Positions 47,501 through 55,636 of a stretch of DNA of 64,000 nucleotides are shown in pieces. Both the position numbers and the translations under genes were made by a program. The stretch lies in the NCBI RefSeq assembly GCF_035046505.1, contig NC_089827.1:63058856-63122855 (forward strand). The letters run 5' to 3'. Each line of letters starts with the position of its first letter. Positions within the stretch are counted from its first letter, which is position 1. Source of the DNA: Tiliqua scincoides (taxonomy: Eukaryota > Chordata > Lepidosauria > Squamata > Scincidae). Below the pieces are notes generated by a model. That model ran no database searches. It was not told the DNA's origin and saw nothing but the letters and a program-made list of their open reading frames with translations.

Positions 47501-50500
47501 CTCCATTGCTCCTAATGGAATAAGGTTGTGCCTCGACCTCTGCAGGGGTTTGATTCTGGGACTCCCTGCTAATACCATAAAATGTGTTAAATAAAAGCAG
47601 TTTAAAAAGTTCAAAAGTGCGTCCTTTTACAATTGTGGTTAAAAAGCAGCTTTTCTTACTGTTGTAAAGAGGCAGTCAGCAATTAGAAATGCAAAGGATT
47701 CCTTGTCTTTGCCTGGCTCAGCTGAAGAAAGGAATTATAACTTGCATTACTGTTTCTCTATAACAGTAAGAAAAGCTGTTTTTTACACTGATTTTAAAGG
47801 GATGAATTTTTTCCCCTTCTCCAAGAATCAGCACATTCCTTCTCATTTGCAGTGGCTATTTGTGTTGCATCAAATCCACGTATAAAAAATCAGTGCATAA
47901 CAAGGTTGGACCTGTATGTAGAATATAACATCTCATTCATTAATCGGTATATGTTTTCATAAAATTCATATTAAATTGCTTACTATAAGCATATTCCACT
48001 TATATGAATGATCAAGACTATAAAATAAGCAGCCATACACAAACCATAACTTATTTCATACAAAACAATGAAGAGCTACACAAGTCTATACGAATTCCCA
48101 AAGAATAGACTACCAGTAATTATTATACGTTACTTCAAACAAAATAAAACATTTTTGCACTATTTTAATTTTTCTTATTAATATAATAAAATATAAGTTG
48201 AACTTGCCCAACAGGAGCAAGTTTACAGAGGGGAACAGTATTCAGAATATTTCCACAGACTCCTCTAAATTCAAGTACAAGCACTAATTCTGCTGCCATC
48301 TGAATCCTGATAGTCTCCAACCATTACAAGAGACACTGCCACCATGTCGTTGGCTATTGTTAAAACCATAATTTCTTCTTTATTTTTAAAACGGTTTGAT
48401 AAAATGGTACTGTAACTAGAAAGCCATTCCAGGACTTCAAAAGAACAACATAAGGTAGTAGTTTCTACATACCAGTTCAGTACTTCGGCATCTATTCAGG
48501 TATGCAGGAGTGTGTTCACTTGCAAGTTAAAAGCAGCACTAGGCACAGGGCAGTTCCAGGAGAGGAAAGGAGACATTTTTCCCATTCAGCTCTTCAGAAA
48601 CTTCCCACTCCATGCTCAGATTTGAGACTAACATTCAGACCCAACCTGAACTCTTTTATTGCTAGGCGGAGGTTTCAGAAGGCTGGCAAATAAGAAATTA
48701 TCCTCCCTACTCTTCTACTTCAGAGAGTGCTACAAGTTTCCTTAGCCAGGCTGAATAACAGGAACACTACTTGTTATGGACAAGGTTACAGTGCACCATT
48801 TTGTGAGTAACCACTTACATTATTTTCATTATGAAAGCAGCCTGTGGAAGTGGAATGCCTAAAAAGCCTGCATCACTCATTACAAGATAAAATCCAGAGT
48901 TATTGGTGAAATCAACCAATTTTTAAAAAATGTTATTCAAGGCAAGAAATTAGATACCTGTAAGCATGAAAGAACTTTGTAATTAACAACTAAAAAGGAA
49001 AACTCACCTGATTTTCCAGCTTGGAAAAAGACAAACCATAAAATCTACTTTTAATGGCAGATAACCCAAATTCCTTCCATGAATGTCTCCAGTATAAGTA
49101 CTATCTGAATAGCATTTTAGAAGCATACAAAGGATTTTAATCATTGATAGGCCTGTTATGAGTGATACAATACAGAGAGACTATACCTTCAGGTTTCATG
49201 GGTGAGATGAGATTTTAATACACTGTGACCCTCTTTATAAAAATAACCATATAAAACATGTACATCTTTTACATGCTAAAAGTGATAGAAGAGCCCTGTT
49301 GGATTAGGCCAAGGGGCCATGCCTTTGAAAGTACTCAAGCAAAACATACACCTGTATCCTGCTGCCACTCCCTCACATCTGATGTTCAGAGATAGGTTAT
49401 CTCTAAAACCTGGAAGTTGCATACAGACCTCATGACTTGTAACTGTGATGGACATTTCCTCCCTAATCTGTCCAATCTCCTTTTAAAGGCATCTAAGCCA
49501 AGAGCCAGGACTACATCCTGTGGCAAAGAGTTGCACAAATTACACATTGGGTAAAGAATTCAACACTAGTTATATGATTTCTTCTCAGAACAGCTCACCA
49601 CACACACTCACAAGTCAGCAAAAATTCTTATTTTATAAGTTGGTTTTTCTTGTTTGTCAAACATTTTCTTGTAAGTTTCAGTAATGTGAACTCTAAAATC
49701 TCAACCCTTCGGGTACAGGAGTTGAAGAAGTGTTATATCTTTCTGCAACATGCATCAACTCAACCTTCTGAGCAACTCCAGCAATATAAATGCCAGGCAA
49801 TTAAGGAGCATTGCCACAACTGTTTACATTTCAGTTACTATTTCAGTTATAAGAAACTGAACTATCTGAAAGAATTCCAATCTGAAAACTTTCAGTCCTG
49901 AGGTAGCCCACGCCAAGCAGAGATTTTTGGCAGCTAAAAGTACTTTTGCTGTCAACTGTATGAAAGTGGCAAGAAAGGAGTAACTTGAAGAACAACAAAT
50001 TGTCTAAATTTAAAGATTAGTTTAAAACAGAGGTGTTTTCTCTATAGTTGCATATCTCAGCTGCCAAATGAGGATAACACTCAAAGCATCGAAAGCACAG
50101 TGTAGTTCATGAATCTACTATAAATAAATTCATTTGTCTTTAAGTACCATTAGACTGTTTCTGCTGCAACTGAGAGCGTTCATTTGCTCATAAAAGAGGA
50201 AAAGTAGAAAACAAGTAGATAAGTATATACATGGGATGTCCTACCCACAAAAGCATTTAAAAAGTTTTAAGTAGTTTTAGTTTTGCACATATGCCTGCAG
50301 TAGAGCTTCACAGCTCAAACCCTCATGTTCAACACAATGTCAAAAGGTTTACTGAGATATTAAATATCGGCTTTAACAGAACACTCTTTAGTAAAACACT
50401 CTTTAACGCTCTTTAGTAAAACGATTTAAGGCTCTAGTCTGAGGCACCATGCTCTGTGCTGGTCATGGGACAGGTGCAGATCTTTCACGTGGACACTTGT

Positions 50501-51638
50501 ATGGGACTGGTGTAAAATTGATACAGGACATGGCCGATACTCTGAAGTTCTGCAGAAGTGAAACTACTGGATGCCTGCCCAGTTAAAGGACTATGAAGAA
50601 GCAGTTTGCATCAAATCAAGACCTGTGCCTTAAGGAGGGTCTGTGTGTGTGTGGGGGGGGGGGGCAGGAAGCAGCAGTCAGAAAGGCTCCATTCTTTGCT
50701 ACGAGGTGCTTTTTGGTAGTTACCAATACAAAGGAGACTGAGCGCCTATACCTTCACCACAGTATAGAAGAGAGAATTTAGGCAGGTGCAGCTCATAGTT
50801 GAAGGTGGTAAGCCTATGCACACTTTCCTGGGAGTAAGCCCCATTGGACACACTGGGACTGCTGAGTTGACATGCATAGGGTTAGGCAGTTAAGAAGCTG
50901 CACCAGCCAAAATGCCCTCTTCTATACAATGGTTGAAGATACAGGCACTCTGTCCTCCCACTCTGTACCTGGCCATCGTACATTTTGGCCACCGAAGGCC
51001 AGTGGGGGCCTGGCTGGAGGCTTTCAGGTTGGCAAGACCCATCTACCCCCAGCAATGAGAGTCTTCCTGACAGCCACTTAAGAGGCCAACTCAGAAGGAA
51101 GCCCCATTATAATCCATGGGGCTCCCTCCCAGAAAGTGAGCATAAGATTGCAAGCCAAAAGCACACACCTATGCTTGTCTACTCAGAAGCAAGTCCCACT
51201 ATAGTCAATGGGGCTTACTCCCAGGTAGGCGTGGACAGGACCGCAGCCTCCTAGGCCTGTCTACTCAGAAGCAAGTCCCACTATAGTCAAAGGGGCTTAC
51301 TCCCAGGTAAGCGTGGCCGAGACCCAGCCCCGGCACAGGGGAACGCAACATGGCGCGGACACAGCAGGAGCCACCCGCTCACTCACCCTGCCGGCGGGGG
51401 CGGAGGGCGCGGGGGCGGCGCGGCCGCGGGCAGGCTCGCGCTCGTCGTCGCTGGAGAAGTCGGGCTGCGCGGGCGCGCCTGGCGCGGGGGGGTTGCGGGC
51501 GGTGAGGTGCTGCAGATAGAGCTGCACGTAGACGTCCTTGCGCTGCTCGCCGCCCGGCAGGCTCACGTTGTTGGCGACGAGCTCGCTCTTCAGCCGCTCC
51601 TTGGTCAGCACCGACGGGTCGGACAGGAACTCGGGCAT
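29226..51638 (-). CDS. TMPO: TMPO, thymopoietin / lamina-associated polypeptide 2 (beta form), coding span
   Basis: Type II inner nuclear membrane protein that binds BANF1 (BAF), chromatin and B-type lamins. Nine coding exons on the minus strand: 51638-51387, 42428-42302, 40933-40775, 38001-37901, 33031-32912, 32807-32712, 32325-32215, 31027-30933, 29514-29226. They join in phase to 449 aa (human beta is 454). Domains: N-terminal LEM-like DNA-binding domain (residues ~1-50), LEM domain (~105-150, ending [20 protein letters not shown]), lamin-binding region, and one membrane span near the C-terminus ([20 protein letters not shown]). Dropping the 120-nt exon 5 would give the gamma form. No LAP2alpha-type giant exon was found. 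Confidence 0.97.
30148..30552. mobile_element. Tigger (pogo)-type short element, young-looking
   Basis: Inverted ends CAGTGGTGCCTTGCAAGACG and CGTCTTGCGAGGCACCACTG differ at one base over 20, flanked by TA (30146-30147, 30553-30554). Subterminal repeats of CGCAAGACGAA and TTTTTCTATG. Non-coding. In the TMPO intron between the last two coding exons. Confidence 0.9.
30605..30695. mobile_element. Short palindromic Tigger-like remnant
   Basis: GGTGGGCCTTGGTATCAGTG and AATACCGAGGTCCCACCTAT are inverted ends. Related sequence at 29985-30080 (GAATACCAAATCAGTGG, ACCCACTTCCAGATTTCTTG). Confidence 0.45.
30933..31027 (-). CDS. TMPO: TMPO coding exon 8
   Basis: 95 nt: [20 protein letters not shown] then [11 protein letters not shown]. 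Very similar to human [20 protein letters not shown]. Ends 2 nt into the Ser codon; donor GTATTT. Confidence 0.95.
31880..32112. mobile_element. Probable hAT-type fragment
   Basis: Right end AAAAGTGAGAATCACTG fits the hAT ends of this window; the left end was not located with certainty. Confidence 0.35.
32215..32325 (-). CDS. TMPO: TMPO coding exon 7
   Basis: 111 nt, 37 codons: [20 protein letters not shown] then [17 protein letters not shown], in the region that binds lamin B in mammals. Acceptor AATTTCAGCAG. Confidence 0.95.
32712..32807 (-). CDS. TMPO: TMPO coding exon 6
   Basis: 96 nt, 32 codons: [20 protein letters not shown] then [12 protein letters not shown], matching human VISESTPIAETIMASSNESL. 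Donor GTAAAT. Confidence 0.94.
32912..33031 (-). CDS. TMPO: TMPO coding exon 5 (beta-specific 120-nt cassette)
   Basis: 40 codons, phase 0 on both sides: [20 protein letters not shown] then [20 protein letters not shown], aligned to human SYSQAGITETEWTSGSSKGG. Acceptor GCTTAAATAG has a weak pyrimidine tract and the donor is GTGATG, consistent with a cassette exon. It lies only 104 bp from the next exon. Confidence 0.95.
33780..33916. repeat. Foldback element
   Basis: Inverted arms of about 45 bp: ACAGTTCCATGGCTTATCCA ... GGTTTA and TAAACCAAAATTTCCTGGGT ... GGAACTGT, around a ~45-bp spacer. In a TMPO intron. Confidence 0.7.
34558..34626. repeat. Degenerate MITE-A copy
   Basis: GTGCAATCCTAGACATATCT to TGGGGCTTACTCCCAGGAAA. 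In a TMPO intron. No gene sequence was recognised at 33040-37300 apart from this, the foldback, and the MITE-B remnant. Confidence 0.55.
36105..36272. mobile_element. Degenerate MITE-B copy
   Basis: ATGGTAAGGGAACAACTGTT and the flanks fit the family but many positions differ. Confidence 0.45.
37317..37397. mobile_element. piggyBac-like mini-element with TTAA flanks
   Basis: TTAA then CCCATTTCTGC ... GCAGAAATGGG then TTAA: perfect 11-bp inverted ends and duplicated TTAA target, total 73 bp between the TTAAs. Non-coding. Confidence 0.8.
37530..37757. mobile_element. hAT-type short element (GTGTGCC family)
   Basis: Ends CAGCCATTTTCAACCACTG and AAGGCTGAAAATCACTG; 8-bp flanks GTCTAGTC / GTCTGGTC. 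Sister copies at 54376-54587 and (fragment) 39735-39890. Confidence 0.8.
37901..38001 (-). CDS. TMPO: TMPO coding exon 4
   Basis: 101 nt: [20 protein letters not shown] then [14 protein letters not shown]; human has LKLEKREPLKGRAKTPVTLK. Acceptor TTTATTCACAG, donor GTACCA. Confidence 0.95.
38522..38840. mobile_element. Tigger-like fragment
   Basis: Starts TACAGGCATGCCCCAGTATC; no matching right end was found, so it is truncated. In the TMPO intron where mammals carry the LAP2alpha exon. Confidence 0.5.
39735..39974. mobile_element. hAT-type fragment followed by a MITE-A copy
   Basis: CAGTGGTTTACAACCACTGT and CACACTGGTGTGCCGTGAGA mark the hAT piece (39735 to ~39890). A full MITE-A follows at 39891-39974. 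Confidence 0.6.
40209..40290. repeat. MITE-A copy
   Basis: CACAATCCTAGCCACACATA to GAGTAGACATGCCTAGAATT. A further fragment is at 40664-40700. Confidence 0.7.
40775..40933 (-). CDS. TMPO: TMPO coding exon 3 (LEM domain, second half)
   Basis: 159 nt: [20 protein letters not shown] through [19 protein letters not shown]. Acceptor CCTGTTGCAG, donor GTAAAT. Ends one base into a codon. Confidence 0.95.
41005..41195. mobile_element. MITE-B-like copy, inverted
   Basis: CCAGCACTGGCATAGCAGTG, GGGCTCCTCAAAGTAAGGCA and the end GGCATAAGGGGTTAGGATTG; same layout as MITE-B. Confidence 0.6.
42030..42244. mobile_element. hAT-type short element next to TMPO exon 2
   Basis: Ends CAGTGGTTGCCAAAC and GTTTGGAAACCGCTA; perfect 8-bp duplication TCATACTC (42022-42029, 42245-42252). 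Ends 57 bp from the exon. Confidence 0.88.
42302..42428 (-). CDS. TMPO: TMPO coding exon 2 (LEM domain, first half)
   Basis: 127 nt: [20 protein letters not shown] through GVNPGPIV. Acceptor TTTTTTCCACAG, donor GTAGGT. Contains the LEM core with GVNPGPIVG at its end. A 215-bp hAT-type element lies only 57 bp downstream in the intron. Confidence 0.96.
43618..43706. repeat. MITE-A copy
   Basis: CAATGGGACTTACTTCTGAG then TAGACAAACATAGGATTGTG; the left half is degraded. Confidence 0.65.
44299..44577 (-). mobile_element. CR1 LINE 3' end
   Basis: Inverse of the 3840-4529 type: AACATAAGAAGAGCCCCTTT, GGCCAAAGGCCCATCTAGTC, CATCACCACATCCTGTG. Confidence 0.85.
46319..46662. mobile_element. hAT-type short element carrying half a MITE-A
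   Basis: Ends CAGTGTTTCTCAAACGGTG and GTATGAGAACCACTG. Inverse of 25886-26234 along its length, including the half MITE-A (GGGACTTACTCCTGGGTAAG). No clear target duplication. Confidence 0.8.
47402..47914. mobile_element. Tigger/pogo-like short element
   Basis: Ends CAGGTTGTCCCTCACTAGCC and GCATAACAAGGTTGGACCTG bounded by TA (47400-47401, 47915-47916). Confidence 0.65.
49284..49560 (-). mobile_element. CR1 LINE 3' end
   Basis: AGAAGAGCCCTGTTGGATTA and CTCCTTTTAAAGGCATCTAA; antisense CR1, older-looking than 44299-44577. Confidence 0.75.
50810..50888. repeat. MITE-A copy, outer member of TMPO island flank
   Basis: CTTTCCTGGGAGTAAGCCCC then TTGACATGCATAGGGTTAGG. Confidence 0.7.
51083..51322. 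repeat. Array of three MITE-A copies, intron side of TMPO CpG island
   Basis: Copies at about 51083-51158, 51166-51250 and 51251-51322, in the orientation TCTACTCAGAAGCAAGTCCC ... GGCTTACTCCCAGG. The last ends about 65 bp from TMPO exon 1. Confidence 0.8.
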
Positions 51639-52030
51639 CGCGCCTCGCGGGAGCGCCGACAAAGGCGGGAGGGAGCAGCGCGCGACGCTCTCAACTGCTG
51701 CGCCGCGCCGCGTAGCGCCGCAACAACGCGCGCGCCGATTGGCCGGCGGGCGCGTAGGGCTGCCCTGCGATTGGCTGCGCCGCGGAGGCGCTCCGACCAC
51801 AGGCCGTTTGTTTTGCGCGAGAGCTCCCAGCACGCAGTTTAAATTCGAGTCAGGCGGGAGCACAGCCCCGCCCCCGCGCCTCGTGACCGAGGGCCCCGAG
51901 GGCGGGGCCACGCCATTCTGAGGGGGCCTCTCAGGTATCCCAGCAACAGCGCTGGGGGGAGGGGCAAAGGCGCTCTGCGGGGGGAGGGACGCCCCCGGAG
52001 AAGCCGTTGAGGTGGAGGCCTGTGCACTGC
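51310..52030 (-). promoter_or_regulatory. TMPO: CpG-island promoter of TMPO
   Basis: GC-rich block over TMPO exon 1 and about 350 bp upstream. Two CCAAT boxes in minus-strand orientation lie at 51738-51742 and 51770-51774, 32 bp apart, the spacing typical of NF-Y pairs in cell-cycle promoters. An E2F-like TTTTGCGCG is at 51811-51819. Confidence 0.8.
51387..51638 (-). CDS. TMPO: TMPO coding exon 1 (LEM-like domain)
   Basis: 252 nt, 84 codons, phase 0: [20 protein letters not shown] then [20 protein letters not shown]. The start matches human MPEFLEDPSVLTKDKLKSEL. GC-rich, inside a CpG island; donor GTGAGTGAG. Confidence 0.97.
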
Positions 52031-52073
52031 ACAGCCTTTGTTTGCGACACAGGCCCCCAAGCGCCTCGGGGTT

Positions 52074-52344
52074 GTGAGGCTGCAGTCCTCGCCACACTTG
52101 CCTGGGAGTAGGCCCCATTGACTCTAATGGGACTTACTTCTGAGTAGACCTGCCTGGGCGTGGGCTGTGCGGCTGCCACCCTGTCCACACTTACCTGGGA
52201 GTAAGCCCCATTGACTATAATGGGACTCACTTCTGAGTAGACATGCCTAGGCGTGGGCTGCCATCCTGCCCACACTTTCCTGGGAGTAAGCCCCAGTGAC
52301 TCTAATGGGATTTGCTTCTGAGTAGACCTGCCTGGGCGTGGGCT
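52074..52344. repeat. Array of three MITE-A copies, upstream side of TMPO CpG island
   Basis: Copies at about 52074-52163, 52164-52256 and 52257-52344, orientation opposite to the array at 51083-51322 (CCTGGGAGTAAGCCCC first). Confidence 0.82.
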
Positions 52345-52930
52345 GTGAGGCTACTTCACAAAGTAGGTTACACTAGGAAGGAGGGCAGGGACTGAACCTT
52401 GAGTCACTCCAAACTTACCTCACCAAGAAAATGCCTTTTCTTTCACCACATATGACTGGGCTGCAGGTTTTCTATGTACCTGCTCACCTTTATATGCCTT
52501 GTTTTCTAGAAATGAGGTATACAAAAGATTGCTTGGAATACACTTTTAACTACATGAGAGATCAACATTTATTTTTAAAATGTCTGGGGCTGCAACCTAT
52601 ACAGGGGCCATTGGCATCCACGGAACTTTGGTTCTAGGAACTCCACAGATACTGAATTGTGTGGATCATTGAATCTGTCGGAGATGCCCAACTGGAAAAA
52701 CCAGAGCTGCCTTTCAGAAACCTTCTGCAGGCCTTTTGGGGAGGGGGGGCACAGTGTGTGTGTGCAACCTCTGCATGCATCAGAAGACCTCCTACACATG
52801 ACTAAATGCCTTCCAGCTGTAGAGTCGGCACCACAGTTAATCAAATCCACTGGTGCTGAAGCTGCAGATAAGGAAGACCAACTGTACACACTTTCTTGGG
52901 AGTAAGCCTTTTTGTTTCCAATGAAATTTA

Positions 52931-53420
52931 GAGCCCAATCCAAAAAAGGAGATGGGCTAACGCAAGGCCCAACAGTGTCACAAAAGTGCCATAAAGCATT
53001 TTCACGCCACCGAATGAGCAAGGAGGCTGGCCCAAGCCCTGCAAGGCTAATACAAGAGGTAAGCCTGTGCCAGCTGAGTCCGGCTGGCATGGGGGGCGGG
53101 CGGGCAGAGAGAGGTGTTCTGGGTGGGGGGAGGGTAAGCAGTGGGCAGGTCCATGGGCACGTAGTTCAGTGGGCCAGAATCTGGCACTTGTGTCGGATCC
53201 TAACCCCAGTCCTGGGCAGCCTGGAGCAATTCCAGGCTGCTTGGATCTATGCCATCTCTTGAGGTTGTGCAGATCTGAGTAGCCCCATTGGGGCTGGTGC
53301 AGCACGACATGGGGTAAGGGGAAGCGATTTCCCTTGCCCTGGGCTGAACCACTTTTGGCCCCAACCACTTTTGGCCCCAACCAGCCTGCCTGCTCCAGGG
53401 CAGGTTAAGATTGGGCTGCC
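52931..53420. mobile_element. MITE-C copy (~490 bp)
   Basis: Inverted ends GAGCCCAATCCAAAAAAGG and GGTTAAGATTGGGCTGCC; G-rich centre. A MITE-A fragment (CTTTCTTGGGAGTAAGCC) lies just before it at about 52888-52910. Confidence 0.45.
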
Positions 53421-53698
53421 TGTTCTCAGCAAGATATATCCAACTGCCCTGTAGGCCACCTTTCTGTCCTGTCACTACCAAAGCAGCTTATAACAACACA
53501 ACACAATAGTGAGACTAATTTAAAGCAATGGTAATGAAGTAGTGCAACAGAGAGTATTGGGAGCTGATGAGTAGTAGTTCATGGCTGCCATGCCCTGTCT
53601 CAATAAGTTGCTGCTCCAATTCATATTGCTGGACACATATTTGATCTTGTCTTTACTGCTGGGGCAAGGGATGGTGGTCTGGTGGTGGAAGAGATTAA

Positions 53699-53881
53699 GG
53701 GCTCAATCCTAACCAACATTCCAGCACTGATTTAGCTGCAATGCAGCCCCAAGGTAAGGTAGCAAACATGCCCTTACCTTGAGGATGCCCCCTTGACTGC
53801 CTCCCCACTGCAGGATGCAGTGCACGCCACATTGGCATAGCTATGTCAGTGCTGGAAAGTTCATTAGGATTGCACCCTAAA
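53699..53881. mobile_element. MITE-B copy
   Basis: GGGCTCAATCCTAACCAACA through AGTTCATTAGGATTGCACCC. Confidence 0.7.
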
Positions 53882-54196
53882 ATTACTCAATTGTTATGGG
53901 TAGATCACTTCCTAGTAGGATGTAGGCTTATTGCAACACCATATCTCTGCAATGGTGGTGCACCAAATTTTATAGTCTGCCCCCAAGGGCTGATGGATCC
54001 AGATGGATTCTTGAGGGCTCTGGGGGAGTTTCCAGCATCCAGGGCCAACAGCTCATCCATGACTCTGGAATGAGAAAATGGCCAAGGCAGTGGATTTGCT
54101 TGCTCTCTTGTGTCCTCTGCTGTGTCATAGGGCCATGATGGCTCCTTGGTTTATCAAGGAGCTCTGAGCAGTGCAGCGACTCATTAGACCCTGGAG

Positions 54197-54365
54197 CAGT
54201 GATTCTCAAACTGTGGGTCTGGGATCCACCAGTGGGCCATGACCCAATTTTTGGTGGTTTGAAAAACTGGCAGGGCAGATTAGGCTTTGTACATAAAGGA
54301 TTAAACAAGCTGCTACTTGTGGGAGGAGCACTGATGCCAAATCACCTTTATAGCCACACCTGGCA
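54197..54365. mobile_element. hAT-type short element nested in the L2 copy
   Basis: CAGTGATTCTCAAACTGTGG then GTGGTTTGAAAAACTGGCAG; related, inverted, to 42030-42244. The right end abuts the next element. Confidence 0.65.
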
Positions 54366-54375
54366 GCCTCCAGAG

Positions 54376-54587
54376 CTGTGATTTTCAATCTCTTCTATCT
54401 CACGGAACACTGACAAGGCACTAAAATGATCAAGGCACACCACCAGGTTTTTGACAATTGACAAGGCACACCATGCTGCCAGTGGGGGTTCACATCTCCC
54501 ATTTGCCCTATTAATAAATGACCTTCCCCCAAATTCCTGTGGTACACCTGTGGACCACTCAAGGCACACAGTGGTTGAAAATGGCTG
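54376..54587. mobile_element. hAT-type short element (GTGTGCC family) nested in the L2 copy
   Basis: GATTTTCAATCTCTTCTATC to GTTGAAAATGGCTG, flanks CTCCAGAG / CTCTAGAG (7 of 8). Inverse of 37530-37757. Confidence 0.75.
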
Positions 54588-55191
54588 CTCTAGAGTGATT
54601 TTGGAGGAAGACTTGTAACAAGTTCAACAGAACATGGGTAAGAGATAATTTCTGAGCCTACTCAGTGATGGAAGTGAAGAGAACTTGTCTGCCACCATTG
54701 CATCTGCTGAATGTCACCCAGTGGAGTTGTTTTGTGTAGTATGAGGCCTGTTACATCTGGGCCTGATGACTGGTCAGGGGAATGTGTCAGATAAAATCAC
54801 TCTCATCTTGCTAATTCAAACTCCTACTTATCAGGATCTTTGGGTGTCCCTTGGGAGTCAAATTACCCAGTTATTAGAGATTCTTTTCAGCTTATCACTT
54901 CTGAGAAGTGGACAGGATTCTCTGGAGTGTGAGAGCATCTGCTTGCCTGCTTGATCAGGTGTGGCTGATATGAGCTGCCTGAGAAGGGCTGACTGACCAG
55001 GTGATGAGGATTGTTAACATTTTACTATCCGAGGGTGAGCTGCCAGCTGCTCGTAAGAAGACTGCAGTACACCCCTTCCTGAAATTCTTCTTGGACCCTA
55101 CAATTTTAAATCATTACCAGCCAGTTTCAGCAATTGAGCGGGTGGTAGCAGCTCAACTGGAAGGGAGGCTTGTGCTGAATCAAGTGTGGGA

Positions 55192-55636
55192 TAAGGACCC
55201 AAAGCAGCTCAACCAGAGGTAAGGGAAAACTTTTCTCCTTACCTCTGGGTAAGGCACACTGGCCCCTATGGGTCTCCTGGGACTAGTGACACAAGTCTGA
55301 GGACAGCAGAATGGCTTGAAGCTGCTCTGAACTCCCTGGAAACAGGGATTGGGATCCAGCATATGTGCTGAATCCTAGCCCCGCCTACCGCTCCTAACCC
55401 ACCTGTCCTGGGGCTGCCCACCACCTGCCCTCTCCGTGCCCCAGAATGCCTCCCTCCCCATCCAGCCCAGAGCCTTGTGTCGGACCAGCCGGGCCAACAC
55501 AAGGCTCACTGTCTCCATTGGTGCGGAGGCTGAAATTAGCCTCCACAGGCCAACACACAGAGGCACATTTGCGACCCTCCTGGGTCCGTTCAAGGGACTT
55601 GTGCCAGCTGAAGGGCATCTCTGGATTGCACCCTTA
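55192..55636. mobile_element. MITE-C-like insertion in the L2 copy
   Basis: Splits L2 coding homology (IERVVAAQLEG before, VALLHYLCRRLDRG after). Ends near AGGACCCAAAGCAGC and TGGATTGCACCCTTA. Confidence 0.45.

Larger units (their letters stand above)
42429..51386. other. TMPO intron 1 (about 9 kb)
   Basis: Repeats listed separately; the rest is AT-rich with no coding sequence recognised. 44600-46290, 46663-47395 and 47920-49280 hold no assigned feature. Confidence 0.5.
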
